A stretch of DNA of 64,000 nucleotides from positions 124,001-188,000 of the forward strand of contig JAQWSC010000007.1 of NCBI GenBank assembly GCA_029243385.1, in the 5' to 3' direction. This stretch comes from Flavobacteriaceae bacterium (GTDB lineage: Bacteria; Bacteroidota; Bacteroidia; Flavobacteriales; Flavobacteriaceae). Positions 1 through 9,026 of this stretch are shown piece after piece; the stretch's first letter is position 1, and every line of letters starts with the position of its first letter. The position numbers were made by a program, and so were the translations under genes. The notes under the pieces were generated by a model. It had not been told where the DNA came from, made no database searches, and worked only from the letters and a program-made list of their open reading frames with translations.

Positions 1-1
1 G

Positions 2-1270
2 TTCATCACTCGATATATATTTAAGTTCGGGATTTTGGATGGGAAAAATGGAGTAATTTTCGCCTACTTGAGTGCTGTCGGAATTACCGAACGGTACAAA
101 GAATTAAAAAAACTATCCTTACAACAAGACACAAGCGAAACATTAAAAATGGGTTATGAGGCTAAGCGTATTTTTCATAATAAAAGCGGATTAGGAAATT
201 ACAGTCGAAACTTGGTTTCAAAACTTAGCAGTTACTTTCCTGGTCACTCATATTTTTTATACAATCCAAAAAAATCATCCAGCATCCTTTTTAAGACTAA
301 CAATCAAAATGTATTTGAAAAAATGCCAACTTCGGCTATTTACAGGTTTTTTTACAACTACTGGAGGCAAAAAGGCATTGTTAAAGACCTTGTCAAGGAT
401 GGCATTCACGTATATCATGGATTGTCGGGTGAGCTTCCGGCGGGGCTTAAAAAAAACAACATAAAAAGTGTCGTTACCATTCATGACTTGATTTTTTTAA
501 ACCTTCCCAAATTATATCCTTTTATTGATAGAAAAATTTACACTTACAAAAGTAAAAAAGCGGCTAAAAATGCAGACTTGATAATTGCCATAAGCAAACA
601 AACCAAAAATGACATTGTTAAATTTTATGGGGTTAATTCCTCCAAAATAAAAGTAATTTATCAAGGTTGTGATCCTGTTTTTGACGGAAAATTTAGCGCA
701 AAAGAATGTGAAAACACACTCTCAAAGTACAATCTTCCCAAAAACTATATACTAAACGTAGGCACTATTGAGGAGCGAAAAAATCTTTTAGTAATTGTCA
801 AAGCAATTTCAAGCCTAGACACTCATTTGGTTGTGGTAGGAAAGGAAACTCCGTACACTAAAATCGTCAAAGATTATATTATAAAATACAATATGGAAAG
901 CAAAGTGCATTTTGTAAAAAATATTGAATCGAATGAGCTCGCAATTTTATATCAATGCGCTAAAATATTTGTTTATCCTTCTATATACGAAGGATTTGGG
1001 ATTCCTATAATCGAATCAATGATGTCCAAAACACCTGTAATTACTTCAAAAGGAGGTGTTTTTGAAGAAGTTGGAGGGCAACATTCTGTATATGTAAATC
1101 CTTTCGACGCTGATGAACTCCGAGTTGCAATTCAAAAACTATTGACAGATTCCGAAACTTGTAAAAAAATGATTGATGAAGGATCCAAACACGTTCAGAA
1201 GTTTGATAATAAAAAAGTAACTCGAGAAGTTTTTGAATGCTATAAGGAACTCTTAAGCAATCCCGAATAA
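2..1270 (+). CDS. GT2-GT4 glycosyltransferase fusion, N-terminus cut by window edge
   Basis: Two glycosyltransferases read as one open frame. Codons from base 2 encode the tail of a WaaE/KdtX-type family 2 transferase (residues FKFGILDGKNG followed by an A-x-L-S-A and K-E-L-K-K pattern, typical of the end of that family). With no stop codon the frame runs into a complete GT4 enzyme that would normally begin at the ATG at 149 (MGYEAKRIFHNKSGLGNYSR). The GT4 part (about 373 residues) has the GLGNYSR nucleotide-sugar entry loop, the HDL motif in the N-lobe, and the C-terminal EGFGIPIIESM signature whose glutamates bind the donor phosphate. The likely role is sequential sugar transfer in LPS core or surface polysaccharide synthesis on the cytoplasmic side of the inner membrane. 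If it is not a fusion, an independent GT4 starts at 149, but then the GT2 has no visible stop. It converges with the next GT4 gene. Confidence 0.8.
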   Translation, partial: FITRYIFKFGILDGKNGVIFAYLSAVGITERYKELKKLSLQQDTSETLKMGYEAKRIFHNKSGLGNYSRNLVSKLSSYFPGHSYFLYNPKKSSSILFKTNNQNVFEKMPTSAIYRFFYNYWRQKGIVKDLVKDGIHVYHGLSGELPAGLKKNNIKSVVTIHDLIFLNLPKLYPFIDRKIYTYKSKKAAKNADLIIAISKQTKNDIVKFYGVNSSKIKVIYQGCDPVFDGKFSAKECENTLSKYNLPKNYILNVGTIEERKNLLVIVKAISSLDTHLVVVGKETPYTKIVKDYIIKYNMESKVHFVKNIESNELAILYQCAKIFVYPSIYEGFGIPIIESMMSKTPVITSKGGVFEEVGGQHSVYVNPFDADELRVAIQKLLTDSETCKKMIDEGSKHVQKFDNKKVTREVFECYKELLSNPE

Positions 1271-1273
1271 TCA

Positions 1274-2320
1274 CTAAAAACTCTTATACAATTCAATATA
1301 TTTTTTAGCCGCTTTGTCCCAGTCAAAGTTACTCGCATGACTTTGGATTTTATCCTGGTGAGCTTGACGATCGGCATTGTACGTTTGAAGACCTTTAGTA
1401 ATTTTCAATTTCATGCTCTTTTTGTCAAAATTTTCGAAATAAAAAGCCGCATCACCTCCTATTTCCAATAAAGAAGTAAACTTACTCAAAAAAACAGGCT
1501 TCCCCAATTTCATGGCCTCAACAGCAGGCATCCCAAATCCTTCGGCAAGAGAAGGAAAAAGAAATGCTGCGCAGTTTGCATACAGCCATGATTTTTCCTC
1601 ATTGGAAATTGGTCCACTCAAAACAATTCGATCCGTCAACCCTTTTTGTTGAATAATTTCTTTGCACTGATTGCCATAAGCTGTGTCGTTGAATCCACTT
1701 ATAATTAAATGATAATCAGGAAATTCTGTCATCATATCTATAAGTACTTCCCAGTTTTTTTTGGCGGAAAAATATCCGATTGAAAAAAAGAATTTTTTGT
1801 CGGAAGCCCATTGTGGACGACATGGAGCAAATTTGGCAGGAGACTCCACTCCGTTGTATATCACATGAACCTTTTTTCCATGCAATGCAATGTGTTGCTC
1901 AATCAAAGATTTTGTATAATACGAAATCGAGGTAATTGCGTCAGCTCGATCTACTTTATTCTGTAGTTTTTTTAAATACGTAACGCGCTTTTTTGGCTTT
2001 TTTTCAATTAAAAAATTCAAGTCATGAATTGTTAAAATAAATTTGGTTTTTTTGGGCGGTAATATTTTAGGAAGTTGAGAAGAAGAATGCCAAACATCAT
2101 AGGTTTTGTTTACTTTGGGGAAGAGTATCCGAAGAAAAGAAGCAAAAATAATATTGACCGAAATGGGCGGTGAGAAATTAAAATATTTGGGTAATAAAAA
2201 GGTGAAATCAACTCGTTTAGCTCCTTGAGAAGCTAAGGCTCTTCCCAATTGATTTGAAAAATAACCCAACCCGGAGTTCACTTCCTTCAATCTGTAAAAA
2301 TCTACCAAAACTTTTAGCAT
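1274..2320 (-). CDS. Glycosyltransferase family 4 protein
   Basis: A 348-residue GT-B fold glycosyltransferase, probably adding a sugar to LPS or a surface glycan. The N-lobe opens with MLKVLVDFYRLKEVNSGLGYF, whose SGLGYF loop is equivalent to the donor-binding glycine loop of GT4 enzymes; HDLNFL follows. The C-lobe carries FSIGYFSAKKNW and the EGFGMPAVEAM signature, where the two glutamates contact the sugar-nucleotide. No signal peptide or membrane segment is seen, as expected for a peripheral cytoplasmic enzyme. Its stop lies 3 bases from that of the convergent GT2-GT4 fusion, so the pair may be two steps of one glycan pathway read from opposite ends. Donor and acceptor cannot be deduced. 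It is divergent from tsaC across a 211-base spacer. Confidence 0.85.
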   Translation of the reverse strand: MLKVLVDFYRLKEVNSGLGYFSNQLGRALASQGAKRVDFTFLLPKYFNFSPPISVNIIFASFLRILFPKVNKTYDVWHSSSQLPKILPPKKTKFILTIHDLNFLIEKKPKKRVTYLKKLQNKVDRADAITSISYYTKSLIEQHIALHGKKVHVIYNGVESPAKFAPCRPQWASDKKFFFSIGYFSAKKNWEVLIDMMTEFPDYHLIISGFNDTAYGNQCKEIIQQKGLTDRIVLSGPISNEEKSWLYANCAAFLFPSLAEGFGMPAVEAMKLGKPVFLSKFTSLLEIGGDAAFYFENFDKKSMKLKITKGLQTYNADRQAHQDKIQSHASNFDWDKAAKKYIELYKSF

Positions 2321-2436
2321 CTATAGACGTTTTTTAGCTATGTAAAATTAATCATTTACCAATGATAGCAAGGTATAAAAAACTAATTTCTAAAACACTG
2401 TAATTTACTTGAAAACAAAACTTCAAAAATCAAACG

Positions 2437-2466
2437 TTGTTTATATTCTATCTTATGGTATCTTTA
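2437..2466 (+). promoter_or_regulatory. Putative Bacteroidota promoter for tsaC-cca
   Basis: TTG at 2437-2439, 19 bases, then TATCTTTA at 2459-2466. This fits the Bacteroidota housekeeping pattern TTG-N17-19-TAnnTTTG with one mismatch in the last base. It lies about 65 bases before the tsaC start in a 211-base divergent spacer, which holds no other convincing element. Confidence 0.4.
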
Positions 2467-2531
2467 TGCGGTATATCAAATTATGGCTTCTTCGAAGAGG
2501 AAGAAAGTAATCGGAATACCTTTTTGAAACG

Positions 2532-3098
2532 GTGAATGCAAACCAACAAATAGAACAGATCTGCTTTTCTTTGGAAAAAGGAAAAACCATTTTATACCCT
2601 ACAGATACGGTATGGGGACTGGGCTGTGATGCAACAAACGAAAAAGCAGTTTCGAAAATTTATACTCTAAAAAACAGATCCGATTCAAAGGCATTGATTT
2701 GTTTGATGAAAGATCTGGAGATGGTTAAAGACTATGTGGAGAGCATACCTGTTGAGGCGAAAAAACTCGTCGAAGAAACCACCAAACCATTGACTATTAT
2801 TTATCCCAAAGCCAAAAATTTAGCATCTAACCTAGTCGCTGAAGATGGCTCTATCGCTATTCGAATTCCCGACCATTCATTTTGCCAAAAGGTGTTGACT
2901 CATTTCAACAAACCTATCGTTTCGACCTCAGCCAACCAAAGTGGAAAAAAAACTCCTCAATCCTTTGATGAAATCACACACAATATTTTGGAACAGGTAG
3001 ACTATGTTGTAAATTTGCAAGAAAAAGAAGCCACAGGAACACCTTCCACTCTTGTAAAGATTGAGTCAGACGGTTCAGTATTGGTTATTCGTCCATAA
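2532..3098 (+). CDS. tsaC: L-threonylcarbamoyladenylate synthase (Sua5/YrdC/TsaC)
   Basis: Makes threonylcarbamoyl-AMP from threonine, bicarbonate and ATP, the first step of the t6A37 modification of ANN-decoding tRNAs. The 188-residue protein is a single YrdC domain without the extra C-terminal Sua5 domain. The diagnostic [15 protein letters not shown] segment is at about residues 20-34, and [11 protein letters not shown] and [15 protein letters not shown] line the nucleotide pocket. The start is GTG at 2532, the only in-frame start that leaves the family N-terminus intact. The stop is one base before the ATG of cca, so the two are almost certainly cotranscribed, linking two tRNA maturation steps. 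Confidence 0.93.
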   Translation: MNANQQIEQICFSLEKGKTILYPTDTVWGLGCDATNEKAVSKIYTLKNRSDSKALICLMKDLEMVKDYVESIPVEAKKLVEETTKPLTIIYPKAKNLASNLVAEDGSIAIRIPDHSFCQKVLTHFNKPIVSTSANQSGKKTPQSFDEITHNILEQVDYVVNLQEKEATGTPSTLVKIESDGSVLVIRP

Positions 3099-3099
3099 A

Positions 3100-4527
3100 A
3101 TGCATCAAAACAACTATAAAGACGCACTTACAGATTCTATTTTCAGAATCATTTCCGACGCAGCCGACGCGCTGAACATGGAATGTTATGTTATTGGAGG
3201 ATTTGTACGTGATTTTCTGTTGGAAAGAGGCACTCCCAAAGACATTGACATTGTAGCTGTTGGTAGCGGTATCGCATTGGCAAAAAAAGTAGCCAAAGCT
3301 TTACCTCATCAACCCAAAGTTCAGGTTTTTAAAAATTTTGGGACAGCGATGATTAAATCCGATGACTTGGAAATTGAATTTGTCGGTGCTCGCAAAGAAA
3401 GCTACCAAGAAAACAGCCGAAAACCAACCGTAGAAAACGGCTCTTTAGAAGACGATCAAAAACGAAGAGATTTTACTATTAATACGCTAGCCTTTGGATT
3501 GAATCGTGAAAATTTTGGAAGATTATTAGATCCCTTTGCTGGCGTCAAGGACTTGAAAAACAAATGCATTCGTACGCCACTTGATCCAACTATTACGTAT
3601 TCCGATGATCCGTTGCGGATGCTTCGTGCCATTCGTTTTGCAACTCAACTGGACTTTACCATACATCCTGACTCGCTTCAAGCCATTGATGAGCAAAAAA
3701 ATAGAATTGAAATTATCTCGAACGAACGAATCGTTGACGAGCTTCACAAGATATTGCTAACACCAAAACCTTCCAAAGGATTTTTATTGCTTGAAAAAAC
3801 CGGATTGTTGCACTTTATACTTCCCGAACTAACGGCTCTAAAAGGTGTTGAAGAAATCGAAGGTCAGCTTCACAAAGATAATTTTTACCACTCACTGGAA
3901 GTCGTGGACAATATCTGTCCAAATACTGATAATTTGTGGTTGCGTTGGGCCGCCCTTTTGCACGATATTGGAAAAGCACCCACCAAAAAGTTCAGTAAAA
4001 AAGTAGGCTGGACTTTTCATGCTCATGAGTTTGTGGGCGCTAAAATGGTATTTCAATTGTTCAAACGACTTCGGATGCCGTTGAACGACAAAATGAAATA
4101 CGTTCAAAAATTGGTATTTATGAGTTCGCGACCTATCGTATTATCTCAAGATACCGTTACCGATTCGGCTGTAAGAAGATTGGTTTTTGATGCAGGAGAT
4201 TATGTCGAGGATCTGATCACTCTTTGTGAGGCCGACATCACCACAAAAAATCCAAATCGTTTTAAAAGATACCATCAAAACTTTAAGTTGGTACGAGAAA
4301 AAATTATCGAAGTTGAAGAAAAAGACAGCATTCGAAACTTTCAACCTCCTATAACAGGAGAAGAAATTATGGAAACTTTTGGCTTGTCTCCCTGTCGCGA
4401 AATTGGCATCCTAAAAGAATACATCAAAGAAGCTATTTTGGAAGGAGATATTCCAAACGAATACGAATCTGCCAAAAAAATAATGTTTGAAAAAGCAACT
4501 GAATTGGGATTGCAAGCCCGTAACTAA
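3100..4527 (+). CDS. cca: CCA-adding enzyme / tRNA nucleotidyltransferase with HD domain
   Basis: Class II nucleotidyltransferase that builds or repairs the 3' CCA end of tRNAs (or poly(A) polymerase-like). The N-terminal head has GGFVRDFLL with the metal-binding pair D48 and D50 in [17 protein letters not shown] and the RMLRAIRFA helix follow. A C-terminal HD phosphohydrolase domain is present ([11 protein letters not shown], then HAHEFVG), as in flavobacterial homologues of about 475 residues. The start is ATG at 3100, one base after tsaC; a longer frame exists upstream but overlaps tsaC in another frame and adds no conserved sequence. ctaA follows after 13 bases. Confidence 0.92.
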   Translation: MHQNNYKDALTDSIFRIISDAADALNMECYVIGGFVRDFLLERGTPKDIDIVAVGSGIALAKKVAKALPHQPKVQVFKNFGTAMIKSDDLEIEFVGARKESYQENSRKPTVENGSLEDDQKRRDFTINTLAFGLNRENFGRLLDPFAGVKDLKNKCIRTPLDPTITYSDDPLRMLRAIRFATQLDFTIHPDSLQAIDEQKNRIEIISNERIVDELHKILLTPKPSKGFLLLEKTGLLHFILPELTALKGVEEIEGQLHKDNFYHSLEVVDNICPNTDNLWLRWAALLHDIGKAPTKKFSKKVGWTFHAHEFVGAKMVFQLFKRLRMPLNDKMKYVQKLVFMSSRPIVLSQDTVTDSAVRRLVFDAGDYVEDLITLCEADITTKNPNRFKRYHQNFKLVREKIIEVEEKDSIRNFQPPITGEEIMETFGLSPCREIGILKEYIKEAILEGDIPNEYESAKKIMFEKATELGLQARN

Positions 4528-4540
4528 ATTGTAACTATCT

Positions 4541-5563
4541 ATGAAGTCACGATTTTATTTTATTGCCAAAGCAACACTTCTGCTGGTTTATGCTGTAATT
4601 TTGGCAGGAGCAGTGGTTCGAATGACTGGAAGTGGTATGGGATGTCCTGATTGGCCCAAATGTTTTGGGTATCTAATCCCTCCCACAGAAGCATCGCAAC
4701 TGGAGTGGATCCCCAATCAAGCATACGAAAAAGGAAATATAATCATTGTTGACGAGTCGTTGCGTGTTGCTATAGACGATTTCAAATCTTCGTCAGATTA
4801 CGACGATTCTCAATGGGGCAAATACACCAAACACGATTATGCCCAATTCAACCCATTTCATACCTGGGTTGAATTTATCAATAGATTGCTAGGAGCCATT
4901 GCAGGTCTTGCAACGGTCATCATGTTTGTTTTTTCACTGAGTTTTTGGAAATCCAAAAAACGAATTCCGATACTCTCATTTTTAGCAGTTTTGGGCATGG
5001 GCTTTCAGGCATGGCTGGGAAAAACAGTGGTTGATTCAAATTTAGCTCCCTTTAAAATTACCATTCACATGGTCATGGCTTTAGTAATTGTCGCTTTGTT
5101 ACTGTGGATACTCAAGCCCTATGCGCGAGCAACTCGCAATACTGTTTTGAGAAACACCCTATTAATTGCTATCGGCTTTACGCTTTTGCAAATCATTATG
5201 GGAACGCAAGTTCGTCAATTTGTAGATGTTCAGGTAGGTTTGTGGGGATACAACCAACCAAGCCGTTGGTTAGACAATGTTCCCGAAGTGTTTTACATCC
5301 ATCGTTCCTTTTCCATAGCTGTTGTAATTCTTCATTTGTTTCTCTTGAAATTGAGCTTTACTCAACAAGAAAAAACACGTCATATTTATTGGATATTGGG
5401 GTGTATCGTTCTTGAAGTAATTACTGGGATTTTAATGTATTACTGGGATTTTCCCTTTGCTAGTCAACCCATACATTTGTTTGTTGCGAGTGTTTTATTT
5501 GGAATTCAAATGGATTGGTGGCTACACGAAACCAACACAAAAAAAAATTACAATGATTTATAG
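4541..5563 (+). CDS. ctaA: COX15/CtaA family heme A synthase
   Basis: Integral membrane protein that oxidises the heme O methyl group to make heme A for aa3-type cytochrome oxidase. It has 340 residues with about eight hydrophobic segments. The family signature GAVVRMTGSGMGCPDWP sits at the end of helix 1. Conserved histidines for heme ligation are visible in HTWVEFINRLLG, ITIHMVMAL, FYIHRSF and PIHLFVA. An extracytoplasmic insert after the PPTEAS segment is usual in Bacteroidota. It lies 13 bases after cca, and its last 11 bases overlap the next gene, so all four genes from tsaC may form one transcript. The CPDW cysteine is the partner of the redox-active cysteine known in other CtaA proteins. 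Confidence 0.93.
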   Translation: MKSRFYFIAKATLLLVYAVILAGAVVRMTGSGMGCPDWPKCFGYLIPPTEASQLEWIPNQAYEKGNIIIVDESLRVAIDDFKSSSDYDDSQWGKYTKHDYAQFNPFHTWVEFINRLLGAIAGLATVIMFVFSLSFWKSKKRIPILSFLAVLGMGFQAWLGKTVVDSNLAPFKITIHMVMALVIVALLLWILKPYARATRNTVLRNTLLIAIGFTLLQIIMGTQVRQFVDVQVGLWGYNQPSRWLDNVPEVFYIHRSFSIAVVILHLFLLKLSFTQQEKTRHIYWILGCIVLEVITGILMYYWDFPFASQPIHLFVASVLFGIQMDWWLHETNTKKNYNDL

Positions 5564-6056
5564 ATTTAGGATAATTTTTGACTCTAAAAAAGACGATATC
5601 TTTAGAGATATTGAGATTGAAGCCTCGGCGACATTTGAAGAGTTTCACAATACCATTACACAAGCATTTGGATTTGGAGGAAGCGAAATGGCTTCTTTTT
5701 ATCTGAGTGACGACAATTGGAGTCAAGGGGAAGAAATTGCACTTTTTGACGTAAGTGAAGGCATGGATGAGGTGCTTTTAATGTCTAATACAACATTAGA
5801 AAGTCAATTTTTTGACAACCAAAAAAGATTGATTTATGTTTATGATTTTTTAAGCATGTGGACGTTTCTGATAGAGCTTATGGATACTGCCGAACACCCG
5901 TCAGGAACAAGCTATCCCAGTTTGATTTATTCGCATGGAATGCTTCCTGAAGATGCTCCCGAAAAACAATTTGAGGCAGAAACAGAAAACGACTCGGAGT
6001 GGGAAAGTGAAAACGAGGATTTTTATGATGATAACGAGGAAGATCTTTGGAATTAA
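5553..6056 (+). CDS. pRiA4b ORF-3-like (IS1096 TnpR-type) protein
   Basis: A 167-residue acidic protein. The opening IYRFRIIFDSKKDDIFRDIEI and the FEEFHNTITQAFGF segment match the plasmid pRiA4b ORF-3-like fold, often labelled IS1096 passenger TnpR although it is not a proven resolvase. The function is unknown. The C-terminal 25 residues are almost all Asp, Glu and Asn. The start is ATG at 5553, overlapping ctaA by 11 bases; an upstream extension in the same frame is only ctaA sequence read out of frame. Its TAA overlaps the stop of the convergent downstream gene by 4 bases. There are no transposon ends nearby, so this is a resident chromosomal gene. Confidence 0.82.
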   Translation: MIYRFRIIFDSKKDDIFRDIEIEASATFEEFHNTITQAFGFGGSEMASFYLSDDNWSQGEEIALFDVSEGMDEVLLMSNTTLESQFFDNQKRLIYVYDFLSMWTFLIELMDTAEHPSGTSYPSLIYSHGMLPEDAPEKQFEAETENDSEWESENEDFYDDNEEDLWN

Positions 6057-7099
6057 TGAATCCCTAACGCTTCATGATTCTCGTAGTTTCTTTTCACAAA
6101 ATCAAATCCGGATTGCACAATTTGCCCCATCGTATTGCATGCTAAAAAATTACGATCCAAGGTCAATTGATACACTTGATTTTTGAGTATATCAACGTTT
6201 TTTTGGGGTGCCAATTGGTCTGAAACCATTGCGTTCATCAAACTTTTAATTCGTCTTCCTGAACTAATGAGTCGCTTGGCAATAATGGATCGTTCTTCAA
6301 TCTTGTATTGATCTATCGATGCCTTGTCGAGCTTGTTTTTAACCAACTCAACCATCTTGTAATTTTCTTTGAAAAATTGTGGGCGGTAAATCTTTAAGTT
6401 GCTTTCAAAAGATTGTTGATCAAAATCGATGGCTCTTATTTTATAAATCACTTGATCAAAATCGTGTGTAGGAACAATCAAATAATTGTATGCTCGCATA
6501 TCTCCAAGAAGTCGAATCATAGAACGTTCATTAAATTTTACAAATTCTTTGGTGATCTGCGCTTTTTCGGACTCCAAGCAATTGGGTAAAAAATGTTGAA
6601 TAAATTCGTCTCCTGGAATACCCGCAATATGCTCCTCTATGAGCGTTTTTTTATAAACTAAAAAATTAAGATTGTAAGGAGACAACATATGTTCAAGTGC
6701 CAAGCCATAAATACGAGAAGCATCTGCTTTTTTGACATAGAAATAAACGAAATTGTCATTTAAAATATTTCTTATTTTGATACGAAAAGGCTTGGAGTTC
6801 CCAAAAGTACAATAGTCAATTGCATCAACATTTAAATACGGGAGCGAGGCTTCGCTTCCGTCTGAATGAAACAAGGTGTAAACCTTTTTTAAATTCATAT
6901 CAATTTCTGATCGTTCATGCTCCGCATAAAAAACACGAATCCAAAGCGTGTCTTCATCTTTTTGGTTGTAAACCGACACCGAACCCGAAAAACGTTCCAA
7001 ATCTTCATAAGAAATGGGGATTTTCATGTACCTATTGTATTGATTCAAATATTTTTCAAGGAGATTTGAAATCGGGTACGAAGGTTTTTTTTGCGACAT
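6053..7099 (-). CDS. Conserved flavobacterial protein of unknown function, kinase-like motifs
   Basis: About 348 residues, no signal peptide or membrane helix, so probably cytoplasmic. I do not recognise a named family. The middle of the protein reads like a divergent protein-kinase or HipA-type core: VYFYVKKAD (K123/K124) where a beta3 lysine would be, GLALEHML with E136 where the alphaC glutamate would be, GDMRAYNYL with D200 and N205 spaced as in the D-x4-N catalytic loop, and IRAIDFDQQ with D225 at the DFG position. The first 90 residues look beta-rich and may be a separate domain. The start at 7099 (MSQKK) is preferred over 7114 because a TAACTTTG promoter element lies at 7129-7136, leaving a normal leader. 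It is convergent with the pRiA4b-like gene and divergent from an ABC transporter. The kinase reading is inference only. Confidence 0.7.
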   Translation of the reverse strand: MSQKKPSYPISNLLEKYLNQYNRYMKIPISYEDLERFSGSVSVYNQKDEDTLWIRVFYAEHERSEIDMNLKKVYTLFHSDGSEASLPYLNVDAIDYCTFGNSKPFRIKIRNILNDNFVYFYVKKADASRIYGLALEHMLSPYNLNFLVYKKTLIEEHIAGIPGDEFIQHFLPNCLESEKAQITKEFVKFNERSMIRLLGDMRAYNYLIVPTHDFDQVIYKIRAIDFDQQSFESNLKIYRPQFFKENYKMVELVKNKLDKASIDQYKIEERSIIAKRLISSGRRIKSLMNAMVSDQLAPQKNVDILKNQVYQLTLDRNFLACNTMGQIVQSGFDFVKRNYENHEALGIH

Positions 7100-7128
7100 G
7101 CGTGGCTCAGACATCAGAATATTTTTAT

Positions 7129-7136
7129 CAAAGTTA
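7129..7136 (-). promoter_or_regulatory. Putative -7 element for the kinase-like gene
   Basis: On the minus strand the sequence reads TAACTTTG, an exact match to the Bacteroidota TAnnTTTG element. A TTG lies 15 bases upstream, slightly closer than the usual 17-19. A transcript would begin near 7122, only about 8 bases before the ATG at 7114, which supports the second ATG at 7099 as the real start. Confidence 0.4.
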
Positions 7137-7190
7137 CTATCTTTTCCGTAACAAAATGTAATTTAGTGCGTCTTAGCAGTGAGCTTACTT

Positions 7191-8093
7191 ATGAAACAGA
7201 TACTTCGCCTTCACAATCTTTCCAAAAATTACGGTCGTGTCCACGCCGTAAAAAACCTGTCTTTTTCGATTGAAAAGGGAAATGTTTACGGAATTCTGGG
7301 GCCTAATGGTAGTGGAAAATCAACTACCCTAGGCATGGTGCTCAATGTCATCAATCCAAGTTCAGGAAGTTTTGAATGGTTTAACTCCACCCTCAGCACA
7401 CATCATGCTTTAAAAAAAGTAGGAGCGATTATCGAAAGGCCCAACTTCTATCCGTATATGTCAGCGTATCAAAATTTAAAGTTGGTTTGTAGAATTAAAG
7501 AAGTTTCTCTAAAAAAAATCGATGAAAAGTTAGCATTGGTAGGGTTGTTGGATCGAAAAAGTGACAAATTCAAAACATTTTCTTTGGGGATGAAACAGCG
7601 ACTTGCCATAGCCTCTGCGCTTCTTAACGATCCTGAAATTTTGATTTTAGATGAGCCTACCAATGGATTGGATCCTCAAGGGATTTTTCAAATCCGAGAA
7701 TTGATCAAAAAAATCTCTCAAATGGGGACAACTATTTTGTTGGCTTCACATCTTTTGGATGAGGTAGAAAAAGTATGTACTCATGTGTTGATTCTTCAAA
7801 AGGGAGTTGGTTTGTATAGTGGATCGGTAGATACACTAATTTCTTCTGAAGGATATTTTGAAATTCAGGCAAAAGATGCTGATCAACTGGTCAAGCTTTT
7901 ACAAGAAATTGAGGCTGTTGGAGAAATTAAACAAACTCGTTCACACTTCCAAGCTTATCTAAAAAGCCCTCTTGAGGTTGATGAACTTCAAAACTATTTG
8001 ATCGAAAACAAATGTACGGTCACTCACCTTGTAAAGCGAAAGGAACGTCTTGAGGAACAATTTTTAGAACTTACCAAAAATCAAAACCTATGA
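7191..8093 (+). CDS. ABC transporter ATP-binding protein
   Basis: A 300-residue ATPase of the CcmA/NatA type (ABC-2 exporters). Walker A GPNGSGKST is at residues 37-45, the Q-loop region follows, the signature FSLGMKQRL is at about 130-138, Walker B LILDEPTNGLD is at 151-161, and the switch histidine is in LLASHLLDE. The C-terminal 90 residues form the extra domain common in this subfamily. The ATG at 7191 is preferred to the GTG at 7179 because homologues start just before QILRLHNLSKNYG. The stop overlaps the permease start as ATGA, so the two are translationally coupled and form one exporter. The substrate is unknown; candidates include a lipid, an antibiotic-like compound or a sodium/drug efflux role. 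Confidence 0.92.
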   Translation: MKQILRLHNLSKNYGRVHAVKNLSFSIEKGNVYGILGPNGSGKSTTLGMVLNVINPSSGSFEWFNSTLSTHHALKKVGAIIERPNFYPYMSAYQNLKLVCRIKEVSLKKIDEKLALVGLLDRKSDKFKTFSLGMKQRLAIASALLNDPEILILDEPTNGLDPQGIFQIRELIKKISQMGTTILLASHLLDEVEKVCTHVLILQKGVGLYSGSVDTLISSEGYFEIQAKDADQLVKLLQEIEAVGEIKQTRSHFQAYLKSPLEVDELQNYLIENKCTVTHLVKRKERLEEQFLELTKNQNL

Positions 8094-8926
8094 AAAGGCT
8101 ATTTCTGATAGAGTTTGACAAACTATATGCCAATCGAATCAGTCGTATTTTGATTGTAGGTTATTTTGCTTTAATGACTTCCATTGCCTTGATTGCGGCT
8201 ATTAAATTTGATATTGGCCCTATAAAATTTCATTTGGCGGAGCAAGGTATTTTTAATTTTCCCTATATATGGCATTTCAACACCTTTGTAGCTGCATGGT
8301 TCAAATTATTTTTAGCGATTGTCATTGTGTCTATGATTGCTAATGAATACAGCAATAAAACCATCAAACAAAATCTTATCGACGGACTTAGTAAAAAGGA
8401 GTTTTTACTATCAAAATTTCTAGTGATTCTTTTTTTGTCGTTGGTGTCAACTCTTTATATTTTCGTTATATCCTTAGCTTTAGGACTTACTTTTTCCAAC
8501 TATACTGAGTTGGGAATTGTTTTTTCGGAAATGGAATACTTACTCGCTTTTTTTATAAAACTTATTGGTTTTTTTAGTTTTTGTTTCTTTTTGGGAGTGC
8601 TAATCAAGCGCTCTGCATTTGCGCTCGGCTTTCTAATTTTGTGGCAAGCCTTTGAGGGCATCTTTTATGGATTTATGAGGTGGAAACTATTTCATGACGA
8701 AAAAACAGCCGATATAATTGCGCAGTTTTTACCCTTAAACTCAATGGGCAACTTAATAAACGAGCCCTTTTCGAGATTGTCCGCTGTAAAAAAAGTTGCT
8801 AGTGAAATAGGACAAGATATTGGAAATCATGGTGGAGTTGAGTTTTATGAAATTTTTATTGTTCTTGGGTGGATAGGTGTTTTTATTTTTCTTTCACTTA
8901 AGCTTCTTCAATCAAGAGATTTATAG
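8090..8926 (+). CDS. ABC-2 type transporter permease
   Basis: A 278-residue inner-membrane protein with six hydrophobic segments (near residues 18-38, 62-85, 105-130, 150-172, 178-198 and 255-273) and the N-terminal amphipathic stretch MKRLFLIEFDKLYANR typical of ABC-2 permeases. YSNKTIKQNLIDGLSKKEFLLSKF is the cytoplasmic coupling region usually seen before the third helix. It overlaps the ATPase gene by 4 bases (ATGA) and supplies the membrane half of that exporter, presumably as a homodimer. A weak stem-loop with a T tract follows the stop, then the T9SS surface-protein gene. The transported substrate cannot be inferred. Confidence 0.88.
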   Translation: MKRLFLIEFDKLYANRISRILIVGYFALMTSIALIAAIKFDIGPIKFHLAEQGIFNFPYIWHFNTFVAAWFKLFLAIVIVSMIANEYSNKTIKQNLIDGLSKKEFLLSKFLVILFLSLVSTLYIFVISLALGLTFSNYTELGIVFSEMEYLLAFFIKLIGFFSFCFFLGVLIKRSAFALGFLILWQAFEGIFYGFMRWKLFHDEKTADIIAQFLPLNSMGNLINEPFSRLSAVKKVASEIGQDIGNHGGVEFYEIFIVLGWIGVFIFLSLKLLQSRDL

Positions 8927-8941
8927 TATTTTTAGAATCGT

Positions 8942-8967
8942 GAACTTTTATAGTTCTCCTTTTTTTT
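8942..8967 (+). terminator. Weak intrinsic terminator after the ABC permease
   Basis: GAACT and AGTTC form a 5-bp stem around a 5-base loop (8942-8956), followed by CC and eight T residues (8960-8967). It is suitably placed 15 bases after the permease stop, but the stem is short. Confidence 0.45.
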
Positions 8968-9026
8968 AAAACAACGGTCCCAACGTTTACATCTTACTAT
9001 TATCAAATTATGGTGGCATTTAAATT

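Noticed and set aside
5553-6056. Transposon-encoded resolvase (IS1096 TnpR)
   Set aside because: The family label is historical; no inverted repeats, transposase or target duplication is present.
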